Assembly (NCBI GenBank): GCA_002050365.1 | Contig: MWYZ01000054.1 | Span: 62,001 to 126,000 of the forward strand | Origin: Acidobacteria bacterium 28-1 | Lineage (GTDB): Bacteria > Acidobacteriota > Blastocatellia > Pyrinomonadales > Pyrinomonadaceae | Reading direction: 5' to 3' | DNA length: 64,000 nucleotides | In this document: piece after piece, positions 51,169 through 59,607 of the stretch | How the letters are laid out: each line of letters begins with the position of its first letter | How positions within the stretch are numbered: the first letter of the stretch is position 1 | Translations under genes and position numbers: made by a program | The notes under the pieces: generated by a model | Seen by the model: only the letters and a program-made list of their open reading frames with translations | Told to the model about the DNA's origin: nothing | The model's database searches: none

Positions 51169-52677
51169 TTATTTTCCAATCAGATCTTCCTGCGTTAATT
51201 TTGCCTGTGCCTGTGCATTTGCCGAAATAAGCGCAACGCCAATGTGCGATTTGCCCCGAATATAATTGTCGACGTACCGGTTGATGTCCGCCCGCGATGT
51301 GGCGCGGAGATTTTTATGATAACCGCGAAAATAATCAATGCCCGTCGAAGACCACCAAAACCCGAGCGTGTGTGCGTAATCGCTGAGTTTTTCACGGTCG
51401 AACAAATCTCTCGCTTCGAGAATCGTTTTCGCGCTCTCGAGTTCTTCGTCGGTAAAATAATTCGGTTTATCAAATTGCGACAGTTCGGCATAAATGGCTT
51501 TGAGCGCGGCTTTTGATTTGTCAGGCGTGGTTATCAAAGTTACTATAATCGGTCCGACATTGCGCTGCGTGTAATAGCCTGTGTCTGCGCCGACAGCCAG
51601 CCCCGAATCAACTAAGGCACGTTGGAAACGCGAATTCGGCTGTGACAAGATATATGAAAAAACGTCCGCTGCGTAGGTCGCCGCATCGTCTTTGCCGATT
51701 GAAGGCCCGTGCCAGCCGATGTTAATCAGCACGTTTTGCACGGGTTGTTCGACAATATAACCTTCGCTTTTCACTATCGGCGGATGTTCAACCAGCGGAA
51801 ATTCCTTAAACGGGTCAACTTCGCGCCGCTTCCAGCTGCCGAAAACCTGCTCGGCTAATTTGAAAACTTCTTCGGCGTTGACATCGCCCGTTACAACTAA
51901 CGCCGCATTATTCGGCACATAATAGCGCGACTGAATCGTCCGCATTTTACTCGTCGTTGCGGTTAAAATTGATTCGCGCGTGCCGAGCGCGTTTTTGCGC
52001 GTTGGATATTTGTAATAAAGTTTGTCCATCAACGTCCGATTCAAGTAATAAAACGGATTCGATTCGTTACGGTCAATTTCGCCGATGACGACTTGTTTTT
52101 CCTGCTCGAATTCTTCTTTGTCAAATGTCGGATAGCGAATCGAATCGTTAATTTGACGTATCGCGTCAGGCAAAAATGGGCTGGTCGTCGTGTAGTAATA
52201 ATTAACGACTTCTTCGCGCGTCGTGCCGTTGTAAACGTTTAGCTGGTCTTCGTTGTTGAGATAAGCGACGCTGCCGATTTGCTGCTTGAGTTTCACACTT
52301 TCCGAACATTGCTTGCCATTGTAATAATTCGTGTTTCCGTATTGAAGCGCAAGTTCGCACCGGTAAATCAAAGCCGCTTGACTCGGTTTGAAGAACATAT
52401 GTTCGTAGAGATGTGATAAGCCGTTGAGTTCGGGCGGCTCGGTAAAAGAGCCGTTGCGGACAGCCATTTCCACCGTAATAATCGGCACGGACGCGTCCGG
52501 CAGAACGATGATTTCCAAACCGTTCGGCAAAACTTTATTGACAAACGGAACTTCGTTGGCAGTTTGGGTTTTTGCCGTTGCCTGAGTGTTGGCTTGCGCC
52601 GTCTTCGCGGTTTGTGCAAAATTGACGGTAGTTAAAATTGATAAAATCAGTAACGAATTTAAGAAAAGTTTTTTCAC
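51169..52677 (-). CDS. M16-family zinc metallopeptidase, catalytic subunit
   Basis: 502 residues, exported (signal peptide 1-22). Zinc motif HxxEH in LSHLYEHMFFKPS (about 87-91) with the downstream Glu in the NVYNGTTREEVVNYYYTT region, and the C-terminal M16 half containing IVTLITTPDKSKAALKAIY. Works with the downstream M16-like protein as a heterodimer, as in mitochondrial processing peptidase-like bacterial pairs. First of the two-gene operon. Confidence 0.92.
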   Translation of the reverse strand: MKKLFLNSLLILSILTTVNFAQTAKTAQANTQATAKTQTANEVPFVNKVLPNGLEIIVLPDASVPIITVEMAVRNGSFTEPPELNGLSHLYEHMFFKPSQAALIYRCELALQYGNTNYYNGKQCSESVKLKQQIGSVAYLNNEDQLNVYNGTTREEVVNYYYTTTSPFLPDAIRQINDSIRYPTFDKEEFEQEKQVVIGEIDRNESNPFYYLNRTLMDKLYYKYPTRKNALGTRESILTATTSKMRTIQSRYYVPNNAALVVTGDVNAEEVFKLAEQVFGSWKRREVDPFKEFPLVEHPPIVKSEGYIVEQPVQNVLINIGWHGPSIGKDDAATYAADVFSYILSQPNSRFQRALVDSGLAVGADTGYYTQRNVGPIIVTLITTPDKSKAALKAIYAELSQFDKPNYFTDEELESAKTILEARDLFDREKLSDYAHTLGFWWSSTGIDYFRGYHKNLRATSRADINRYVDNYIRGKSHIGVALISANAQAQAKLTQEDLIGK

Positions 52678-52775
52678 TCTTAATTACTCCAAATTTAAGT
52701 TGCTGGTTTTACGCTCTTACCAGCGAAAAAGTTTATTTTCAAGGAAAACTCTAACACACGAAGGAGAACCAAATT

Positions 52776-52997
52776 ATGGAACGCGACAATTTGATGCACG
52801 GAGCGCGAACTGCGTTGAATCAAAATACGGAAATGCGCGAATGGTGCGAAAATTATTTACGGGAAAAGGAACGGGAAAATCATCAGGATATGACAGACGA
52901 AGAATTTCAAAAACACTGGCGTTATCATCGTCCCGAAATTATGCATGCCGGCGCGGCGGAATCCGTGCAAGCCTACAAAACAAGGGGTGAGAAGTAA
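52776..52997 (+). CDS. Small hypothetical protein
   Basis: 73 residues with an excellent ribosome site (GAAGGAG, 9 bases before ATG 52776), so it is very probably translated. Sequence is charged and helical: MREWCENYLREKERENHQ, DMTDEEFQKHWRYHRPEIMHAGA. No family recognised. It stands alone. Confidence 0.75.
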   Translation: MERDNLMHGARTALNQNTEMREWCENYLREKERENHQDMTDEEFQKHWRYHRPEIMHAGAAESVQAYKTRGEK

Positions 52998-53146
52998 AAC
53001 ATAGAATTATTCAATACAAGTTAAGCACCAGACCAAATATTTTGCGGTATAAAGAAACTGTTTGAGCCTTAAAACATCAGACTTTCAATTTTCTAAATAC
53101 CTCGAAATTTTTGTCCACCTGCTTATGTGAATCAAGAGTAGAACAA

Positions 53147-53307
53147 TAGACATTATTGGAAATAAAAACCAGAAGAAACGCTGCCCGCGAAAAACGCCAA
53201 TTACACTATCATTAAAGCAAAAAGATTGAGCTTTATCTTCGATTTTCCTTTTTTCGCCTATTTCGCGCTTTTCGCGGGCAAATATTTCTTATTTCCGATA
53301 ATGTCTA
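53147..53307. mobile_element. MITE-like element, 161 bp, TA-bounded
   Basis: 19-bp terminal inverted repeats with one mismatch (53147-53165 and 53289-53307), both ends starting TA on their own strand, and a second complementary block (gcccgcgaaaaacgc about 53183-53197 with gcgcttttcgcgggc about 53265-53279). TA at both ends fits a TA target duplication (IS630/mariner type). No open frame inside. The flanks of the 498-bp gap 52998-53495 contain nothing else recognised. Confidence 0.6.
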
Positions 53308-53495
53308 ATAAAGATATATCAGTTGCCAAAAGAGCGGGCGCAAAGCAACCCTTCCTGACCTGTTACCAGTTGTAAGTTGAATGGAAAGGGACAAGTTTGA
53401 TAAATTGGCAGGTTGGAAAGGGTTGCTCTGCGCTATTGCGTAATTGGGAATTGAAAAATCTATTTTCTATTCATGATCCAAATAAATTTTATTTC

Positions 53496-54266
53496 TCATT
53501 TGTCAAGCAATCTGTCAGGCGCAATCTGCGGCGTAAAACCGTCCAGATTCAAACGGGTCATTCCGCCGGCGTCGGAAAACGCTTCCATCGCTGCGCGTTT
53601 TTGTTCGCGGATCCGAAAGAAGATTATTCCGACGATTATTCCCGCGAGAACTGAAAGTCCAAGCCCGCCGACAATGGCTAAAGTTGTTGCGACGAATAAT
53701 TCCGACAAACCTCTCACTAAAGCGCGTTCGGCGCGTTTCAACAAAAACGGATCTTCGCCTAGCCATTGCACGTTTTTCTCATATTTAATTTGGTCGAACA
53801 AATCAATTGCAGCCGATTCATCGCTCGTGTCAAAGACAAACGCATTATAGTTTCCGATGCGACGGTAAAAAATCGGCTGATTTTGAGATGATTCCGCAAT
53901 TTTTTGTTTGATTTTTTCGTCCGCGTCAATCGAAGCCTGCGGCGTTGTAAATTCGACGAGCAGCAACTTTCCCTGTCCGTAAGCGGCGGTAACGGCTTCT
54001 GTGCCGCTTTCAAAATTTATCAATTTAAGAACATCACGCTCACCTAAAGCATTTCGCAAATCCGTTTGATTTAGGATGTAAACCGCACGGCTTTGTGTAT
54101 TTTCCCAGTCGGGAAGATGCTTAATTAAAACAGGAATGCCGTCGCTGTCCGAAACCTCCTGACTCTTAATCGGCGGCGCGGAACCTTCTTGCGCGTAATT
54201 GCCGCCCGCCACCGGCAAAATAACACAAATCAAAAGCAAAAACTTTATGAACCAAGTCTTTTTCAT
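53496..54266 (-). CDS. Exported hypothetical protein with C-terminal membrane helix
   Basis: 256 residues: signal peptide (1-25), a soluble domain that contains GIPVLIKHLPDWENTQSRAVYI and RDVLKLINFESGTEAVTAAYG, and a late hydrophobic helix (LFVATTLAIVGGLGLSVLAGIIVGIIFF, about 190-217) followed by basic residues. Domain faces the periplasm. I know no named family for it with confidence. Monocistronic, with its promoter in the divergent region 54267-54566. Confidence 0.7.
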   Translation of the reverse strand: MKKTWFIKFLLLICVILPVAGGNYAQEGSAPPIKSQEVSDSDGIPVLIKHLPDWENTQSRAVYILNQTDLRNALGERDVLKLINFESGTEAVTAAYGQGKLLLVEFTTPQASIDADEKIKQKIAESSQNQPIFYRRIGNYNAFVFDTSDESAAIDLFDQIKYEKNVQWLGEDPFLLKRAERALVRGLSELFVATTLAIVGGLGLSVLAGIIVGIIFFRIREQKRAAMEAFSDAGGMTRLNLDGFTPQIAPDRLLDK

Positions 54267-54518
54267 CTTTATAACTTATCTCCGCTTGGAAATTTATCCG
54301 AATTTTTTTGAATTTCAATAGTAGCATCGTTTGAAGATTATCTGTAATTAGTAACGAATTGATACACATTTAATCCGTGTTTGAGATGCGTCTACCAATA
54401 TACGCTTTGGTTTAAATCCAAACTTTGATGAAGTGCGAATACAAAAGTATGTCCGGGAAAATGCAACAAAACTGCTTGAAAAACGTGAATTAATTGTGAT
54501 TATTACTAGAAAATTTTG

Positions 54519-54534
54519 TGGCACGGTAATTGAT
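54519..54534 (+). promoter_or_regulatory. Candidate sigma-54-like promoter of the ECF sigma gene
   Basis: TGGCACG (54519-54525), four bases, then TTGAT (54530-54534). This matches the -24/-12 consensus TGGCACG-N4-TTGCW except that GA replaces GC at -12. It lies about 35 bp before the start codon. The remaining sequence of 54267-54518 is A/T-rich with no gene. Confidence 0.35.
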
Positions 54535-54566
54535 AATTAGACTAAAGAGTGAGGGGGAATTTGAAA

Positions 54567-55241
54567 ATGACAACAACTACAGAAACTTTAGAATATCCGA
54601 TTTGGCAGGAAGCAGCCGAAACCGAAAAATCTAATCCGGGTTTTATCAAGACGGAAGAGAAAATCAATGTAAGTTCAGCGAAGGATTTCGAACTTACCCA
54701 AGCTGCCGCTAAAGGAAATATGATGGCGTTTGAGGAAGTTTATAACCGTCATCATCGCCGAGTTTATTCGATTTGTTTGCGGATGTTGCAAAATGCAACC
54801 GAAGCTGAAGACTTAACCCAAGACGTTTTTATTCAACTCCATCGCAAGATTGGAAGTTTTCGCGGCGATTCGGCTTTCACGACGTGGCTTCATAGAATGA
54901 CGGTTAACCAAGTTTTGATGCATTTTCGTAAACGCAATGTTAAGTTTGAAAAAACCACCGAAGAAGGTGAAACACCGGTTCAAATAGTCGGCGGAACTGA
55001 AAATCCGCGAAAGATGCCGGTAGTTGATAAAATTGCTATCGAGGACGCAATTGATAAATTACCGAACGGTTATAGAAATGTCTTCGTTCTGCACGATGTC
55101 GAAGGTTACGAACACGAGGAAGTAGCCAGAATATTAGGTTGTTCGGTCGGAACTTCAAAATCGCAACTGCATAAAGCGCGTTTGAAATTGCGGAAGCTTC
55201 TTCAAAAGAAAGCGCCGCCGAGATTATTCGGAATTCAATAA
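54567..55241 (+). CDS. ECF RNA polymerase sigma factor
   Basis: 224 residues from ATG 54567 (AGGGGG 10 bases upstream; a GTG at 54549 is unlikely). Region 2: [40 protein letters not shown] and [20 protein letters not shown]. Region 4: [53 protein letters not shown]. SigE/RpoE type extracytoplasmic-function factor. No anti-sigma gene adjoins, so its control is elsewhere. Confidence 0.93.
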   Translation: MTTTTETLEYPIWQEAAETEKSNPGFIKTEEKINVSSAKDFELTQAAAKGNMMAFEEVYNRHHRRVYSICLRMLQNATEAEDLTQDVFIQLHRKIGSFRGDSAFTTWLHRMTVNQVLMHFRKRNVKFEKTTEEGETPVQIVGGTENPRKMPVVDKIAIEDAIDKLPNGYRNVFVLHDVEGYEHEEVARILGCSVGTSKSQLHKARLKLRKLLQKKAPPRLFGIQ

Positions 55242-55260
55242 TTCATAAAATTTTATAAAA

Positions 55261-55300
55261 AACAAAAACGGCTTTTCATACTTGAGAAGCCGTTTTTGTT
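55261..55300. terminator. Bidirectional terminator between convergent genes
   Basis: Perfect 14-bp stem (55261-55274 with 55287-55300) with A tract on one side and T tract on the other, serving both the sigma factor gene and the DUF1579-like gene. Confidence 0.88.
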
Positions 55301-55307
55301 TGGAAAT

Positions 55308-55853
55308 TTATTTGACTCTTTTTAAATTCATTTCAAAAAATTTCATCCAGGTTTTGCCGTCGTCTCGGGACATTTCGCCCGTTTCAATCCAAGTATCGTT
55401 TTCAATTTTAATGTCATAACGAATCGCACCGTTAGGAATTTGAAAGCCCCATTGCCAACTTCCGCCGACCGCTTTTAATTCCTGTTCGCCGTTCATTCCG
55501 TTCGCCAGATACGTGCGAAAGTCGTAGTTTTTTGTTTTTGTATTCGGCGAAAGAACCGCTAAAGTTTCGTGAATAATCATGCCTTCTTTATTCTTAAAAC
55601 TTCCCTCGACGAGCAGCGCCAACCCGTCGAGCTTTCTTTGCACCGTTTCCGTTCCCGTAAAAGTTTCCTTTCCTTTCTCGTGCATAATCCAGCCTGAACC
55701 GCTCCATTGACCAATTAACCCGTCGAGTTTTTTCATCTCGGCGCGTTTTGCTTCCGCCAGTTCCTGCGGCTGCATATTTTTACTGCCTTGCGCGGCGGCA
55801 AAAGGAACGCTCGAAATCATTAAGACAAAAGCGAATAAAATAATTTTTTTCAT
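55308..55853 (-). CDS. Exported DUF1579-like protein
   Basis: 181 residues with signal peptide (1-22). Mature part begins MKKLDGLIGQWSGSGWIMHEKGKETFTGTE, then LDGLALLVEGSFKN, the lipocalin-like pattern of DUF1579 proteins. GGSWQWGFQIPNGAIRYDIKIENDTW follows. Function unknown. Ends at the shared bidirectional terminator. Confidence 0.75.
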   Translation of the reverse strand: MKKIILFAFVLMISSVPFAAAQGSKNMQPQELAEAKRAEMKKLDGLIGQWSGSGWIMHEKGKETFTGTETVQRKLDGLALLVEGSFKNKEGMIIHETLAVLSPNTKTKNYDFRTYLANGMNGEQELKAVGGSWQWGFQIPNGAIRYDIKIENDTWIETGEMSRDDGKTWMKFFEMNLKRVK

Positions 55854-55941
55854 ACTTATAAAGAATCTCCCTTACAAAATTTAAGACGATTTTAAATAGA
55901 TTTTCCGCCCGCGTCTTGTAAATTTGCGACACTCTGAAAAC

Positions 55942-56235
55942 TTATTTGATGAGTTCGCCGTGTTCGATACGTTTCACTTTTTCGGCAAATGAATTCGGCG
56001 AGCGTCCCGTGAGCATCGAAAATTCGTGTGTCAGATGCGCTTGGTCGGCGAAGCCCATTTCGGCGGCGCGGCTTGCCCAGTTCATTTCAGATTTTTCCAC
56101 CAAACTGATTGCCGTCGCCCGAATCCGACGCGCTCGTGCGTATTGTTTTGGCGACAAGCCCGCGCTCTTCTTAAAACGCCTTTCCAATTGTCTGGTGCTT
56201 AAATGAACTGCTTCGGCAATCTCCGAAACTCTCAT
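55942..56235 (-). CDS. AraC-type DNA-binding half, frameshifted from sensor half
   Basis: 97-residue AraC/XylS HTH domain: VSEIAEAVHLSTRQLERRFKKSAGLSPKQYARARRIRATAISL, second HTH AAEMGFADQAHLTHEFSMLTGRSPN. Its ATG overlaps the stop of the sensor half as ATGA (56232-56235). In intact relatives both halves form one chain; restoring one A before ATGAGAG would give GEMRVSEIAEAVHLS in continuous frame. Either a one-base loss or a real two-protein arrangement coupled by stop-start. Confidence 0.75.
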   Translation of the reverse strand: MRVSEIAEAVHLSTRQLERRFKKSAGLSPKQYARARRIRATAISLVEKSEMNWASRAAEMGFADQAHLTHEFSMLTGRSPNSFAEKVKRIEHGELIK

Positions 56236-56741
56236 TCGCCGCGATTTTCTTCGATAATTTTGACGGCTTCGGCAATCTTTTCGTCTGTTTCGGCGCGTGT
56301 TATTTGGAGCGAATTTATTTGCGCTTCGTAAATTTTTATCGCTTCTTCAAAGTTTCGGCAATGGATAAGTTTTTCAAGCAGTCCATGGGTTATGTGTAAA
56401 AAATTCTTCGATTCAATTAACGGTTGAGATTGAATTTCCGACGGATTAATACGTAAAATTTTCGCGCAAGCCGCCGGCGAAAATCTCATTCCCCAGTAAA
56501 CGTCATTCGCAAAAACTTGTGTCCTCACGGTTTCGAGGCTCAAATTGTTAACGAAAAGCAGATTGACATCGGCGTTTTCGTTGCCGTAATAAAAAAGCGA
56601 AATACAGCCGTCGGGGAAAACTTCGTGAACAACCGGCTCGTGATTTTCACCTTGTGCCAGAAATTCCCAGAAAGATAAAACGAGATGTGAGACTTCCGGT
56701 GACGCGGGAATTTCGCGGTAAAACATCGAAGCGTTTGACAT
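56232..56741 (-). CDS. AraC-family regulator, N-terminal sensor half
   Basis: 169 residues. N-terminal FYREIPASPEVSHLVLSFWEFLAQGEN, HEVFPDGCISLFYYG and GMRFSPAACAKILRINPSEIQSQ belong to the DUF6597 sensor of AraC-type regulators. Terminates at TGA which overlaps the start of the HTH half. Located 6 bp downstream of the SanA-like gene, in one operon. Confidence 0.75.
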   Translation of the reverse strand: MSNASMFYREIPASPEVSHLVLSFWEFLAQGENHEPVVHEVFPDGCISLFYYGNENADVNLLFVNNLSLETVRTQVFANDVYWGMRFSPAACAKILRINPSEIQSQPLIESKNFLHITHGLLEKLIHCRNFEEAIKIYEAQINSLQITRAETDEKIAEAVKIIEENRGE

Positions 56742-56747
56742 AAAATT

Positions 56748-57398
56748 TTATTGATTAATCGGTTGCGTCTGTCCGCCGATTGCCTCAAACGGCAAAAAGT
56801 TTATTTCAAACCACGCGCCCGCCCGCGAGAAAAATTCTCGAAACGCCCAGTAGCTTTCGCCTTCGTAGCGGCGACGATTTGCCGTGATGCCGATACTGTC
56901 GACGCCTAAATTATTGCACAGATAAATCGCCCGCGCTTGGTGAAATTCCTGTGTAACGACAATCGCCTTTTGCACTTCAAAAATTTCCTTCGCCCGAAAA
57001 CAAGTGTCGTAAGTTCTCCTGCCGGCGAAATCCAGAGCAACGTCGCTTGCGGGGACGCCGAGTTTGACGGCGGTCGCCCTCATCGCGGTCGGCTCGTCAT
57101 AATTTTCGTTCCGGTTGTCGCCGCTCATCAAAATCTTTTTCACACGCCCGGCGCGATAAAGTTCAACGGCAGTAATTACACGGTCATAAAGCGCGTGCGA
57201 AGGCTCGCCGTTTTCCCAAACCCTCGCGCCGAAAACGATTGCGATGCGCGGCGGATTCTCTGTGGGAATTTCCGTTATTGACGATTGGATTTTACCGGCG
57301 GCTTGCGATTGAAGGCGTTCATTGATGAAATAAATAATCAAAAGCCCGATTGAGCCGACCGAGAGAAAAATAAGGACAATTCGTAAAAGCCACTTCAT
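56748..57398 (-). CDS. SanA/YdcF-like DUF218 envelope protein
   Basis: 216 residues with an N-terminal transmembrane helix (1-25) and a DUF218 domain on the outside: IVFGARVWENGEPSHALYDRVITAVELYRAG, ILMSGDNRNENYDEPTAMRATAVKLGV, DFAGRRTYDTCFRAKEIF and AIVVTQEFHQARAIYLCNNLGVDSIG. Matches SanA (vancomycin-sensitivity/envelope barrier) of enterobacteria in order and size. Heads the operon with the AraC halves. Confidence 0.88.
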   Translation of the reverse strand: MKWLLRIVLIFLSVGSIGLLIIYFINERLQSQAAGKIQSSITEIPTENPPRIAIVFGARVWENGEPSHALYDRVITAVELYRAGRVKKILMSGDNRNENYDEPTAMRATAVKLGVPASDVALDFAGRRTYDTCFRAKEIFEVQKAIVVTQEFHQARAIYLCNNLGVDSIGITANRRRYEGESYWAFREFFSRAGAWFEINFLPFEAIGGQTQPINQ

Positions 57399-57488
57399 AA
57401 AAAAACTTTGTCGAGCGGAAAAATAGCCGGCAACTTAAAATTATAAACTACCAGCTATTTTAATCATTCGATAACGAATTGCAACGAT

Positions 57489-57737
57489 CTAAAATTTATC
57501 AACCAACTCCGTAATACCGCAATGCGGACAGGTTAAAGTTCGATGAGCTTCGTCCGCCCATTTTGCGAGCGCGAGATTTGAAAAACTCGGCTGTTTGCTT
57601 TCCGCTTCACCTTCACTCATCAATCGTGAAATTTTATTTTCAGACGAATCATCTGATTGTTTGAATTCGCGTTCACACGGTTTACAAATCCAACCGAAAC
57701 CGTCGTTATAAAAATCGTTCAATTCGATTTTTTCCAT
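57489..57737 (-). CDS. Small zinc-ribbon-like protein
   Basis: 82 residues or so from ATG 57737 (upstream in-frame start lies in A/T-rich sequence). Cys pairs ICKPCERE (about 17-20) and CPHCGITEL (near the C-terminus) could bind one zinc. The middle is hydrophilic (EGEAESKQPSFSNLALAKWAD). No family recognised. Confidence 0.6.
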   Translation of the reverse strand: MEKIELNDFYNDGFGWICKPCEREFKQSDDSSENKISRLMSEGEAESKQPSFSNLALAKWADEAHRTLTCPHCGITELVDKF

Positions 57738-57811
57738 AAACAAAAAAATAAAAATCGACTGACAGTCGACGGTAATTATTGAATAAATATTCAAGATCAT
57801 TACCACGGATA

Positions 57812-57846
57812 ACTGCCAACCGCCAGCTGCATACTGCCGACTCGCT
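57812..57846. repeat. Heptameric repeat at the HtrA stop codon
   Basis: Units actgcca, accgcca, gctgcat, actgccg, actcgct. One arm only. The last unit overlaps the TAG stop (57845-57847) of the HtrA-like gene. Confidence 0.75.
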
Positions 57847-59047
57847 AAGACCGACGCGCCGGACGACCTTGCGATGACTGCGGCAAAGGAAGAAGTTTAA
57901 CGGGAATGGTCATTGTCCTGCCGTTACGGAAGACTTCAACCCGAATCGTATCGCCGATTTGCTTTTTATCGAGAAAACGGTAAAGATCGTCTAAATCGTT
58001 CATCTTTTCGCCGTCAATGGTCGTGATAATATCGCCTAAAACGACATCGCCGTCAGCCGCTTGAGAAAGTCCGCGAATGCCTGCGCTTTGCGCCGCGCCG
58101 CCGGGCAAAGATTGCCGCACGAGTAGTCCGCCTTCGACCGGAAGCCTAATACCTTGTTCGCGCAGTTGGGAAACACCAATAAAGACGGCGCCGAATTTCG
58201 GACGGCGAACTTCACCAAATTGAATTAATTGCGGAACGACGCGCTTGGCAATATTAACGGGAATGGCAAATCCGACACCGACCGAGCCGCCAGAGCGCGA
58301 CAAAATCTGCGAGTTAATGCCAATCATTTTACCGAATTTATCGAGTAGCGGTCCGCCGGAATTGCCCGGATTGATTGAGGCATCGGTTTGAATCGCGCCT
58401 TCAATCGGACGGTCGTTGCGGGCGCGAATCGGACGCTGTAGACCGGAAATTACGCCGGTCGTTAAAGTTCTGTCAAGCCCGAACGGATTGCCGATTGCCA
58501 AAACTTTTTGTCCGACATTCAACCTATCCGAGTCGCCGAGCGGAACGACGGTCAAGCCTTCCCGCGGCGGCTCGATTTTGATAACGGCTAAATCCGTGTC
58601 CGGATCGCTGCCGACAAAAGTTGCCGGATAAACTTTGTCGCCGCCGAAACTGACCGTTAATTTTGACGCGCCCTCAACCACGTGATTATTCGTTAAAATA
58701 TGACCTTGCGCGTCAATCACGGAACCCGAACCGTTGCCGCTTTCGCGCTCAAATTCTTCGCCGTAATAATTTTCCATTCGCGCACTCGTCGTGATAAAAG
58801 CCACGCCGGGTGATAAATTTTTGTAAACCTCAATACTATTTTGCTCGTCGCTGACCGCTGACGGTTCGGAAATTCCTTGCGGAACGTTTTCCGCTAACGC
58901 AACATTTGTGTTGTCACGAAGTTGCCAAGCGTTGCCAAAGTTGCTCAGACAAGCCATTGTTCCGACGGCGATGAACGCTGATGCTAAAGCGAGAAACAAA
59001 ATCTGTCTGGCTGTTAATTGATAAATTGCTTTTCTTGTCATAATCAT
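57845..59047 (-). CDS. HtrA/DegP-family serine protease, membrane-anchored
   Basis: About 400 residues from ATG 59047 (ATG 59041 equally possible; GGAAG just upstream). One N-terminal hydrophobic helix anchors it to the inner membrane. Trypsin-like domain with the triad His (TNNHVVEG), Asp (SDPDTDLAVIK) and Ser (NPGNSGGPL). One PDZ domain (about 290-390, VEGGLLVRQSLPGGAAQSAGI). DegS/HtrA-like periplasmic quality-control protease. Two heptamer units (gctgacc, gctgacg) are encoded near residue 60, and its stop is in a repeat. Confidence 0.93.
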   Translation of the reverse strand: MIMTRKAIYQLTARQILFLALASAFIAVGTMACLSNFGNAWQLRDNTNVALAENVPQGISEPSAVSDEQNSIEVYKNLSPGVAFITTSARMENYYGEEFERESGNGSGSVIDAQGHILTNNHVVEGASKLTVSFGGDKVYPATFVGSDPDTDLAVIKIEPPREGLTVVPLGDSDRLNVGQKVLAIGNPFGLDRTLTTGVISGLQRPIRARNDRPIEGAIQTDASINPGNSGGPLLDKFGKMIGINSQILSRSGGSVGVGFAIPVNIAKRVVPQLIQFGEVRRPKFGAVFIGVSQLREQGIRLPVEGGLLVRQSLPGGAAQSAGIRGLSQAADGDVVLGDIITTIDGEKMNDLDDLYRFLDKKQIGDTIRVEVFRNGRTMTIPVKLLPLPQSSQGRPARRS

Positions 59048-59141
59048 TTTACTTCCATCCAAATAAAATTTTGATTGTTTGATGCCGAACTTTTGAAAGT
59101 GCGTTGCGTTCCCTGAATACGAAAAAAAATAGTCGCTTGTT

Positions 59142-59564
59142 TCAAACTGAATAGAAACACGCGGCTGCGGGTTTATAAAAAAATGTAAAGAATTCCATTA
59201 ATTGAAAAAAAGCGAAAAAGGTGTGCGAGTTAGCGGCGAAATCATTAACGAAAGATTCTGAGATAAATCCGAAAGCGAAAAGTCCGGTTAAAAAATGAAT
59301 GCCCATTAGACCGATGTAAATCATTAAAACGACGTTCAACTCAAACTTCGCCAGACGCAAGTTTTCCAATGTCATAACACCATCGCCGCCGCTGCGCTAA
59401 CGGCAATTTTAACCCCAATAAAAGGTAAATAGCCGATGTCGAGAAGCCCAGCCATTAATTGATTACCTTTGGTTGCAACGTCCGTAATGAACCGAATAAA
59501 TCGTCAAAAACGCATTTAATAAATTAAGCGCGATAAGAAGAACCGATTGACGAGAAATTTGCAT
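59142..59564 (-). pseudogene. Frameshifted DUF5658-like membrane protein
   Basis: Starting at ATG 59564: MQISRQSVLLIALNLLNAFLTIY, then a frameshift (around 59490) to RFITDVATKGNQLMAGLLDIGYLPFIGVKIAVSAAAAMVL, which stops at TGA; adding one G (TGG) continues as WTLENLRLAKFELNVVLMIYIGLMGIHFLTGL in the frame ending at 59142. The three pieces together give one small polytopic protein with the NxLM...LLDxG pattern of DUF5658. Two indels therefore break it, unless they are assembly errors. Confidence 0.6.
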
Positions 59565-59607
59565 AACAGAGAATTTTTTGGAAAACTTTTAAAGCTTCTT
59601 TCTAAAA

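Noticed and set aside
54406-54423. Operator-like palindrome tttggtttaaatccaaa
   Set aside because: Imperfect and A/T-rich, with no adjacent regulator to pair it with.
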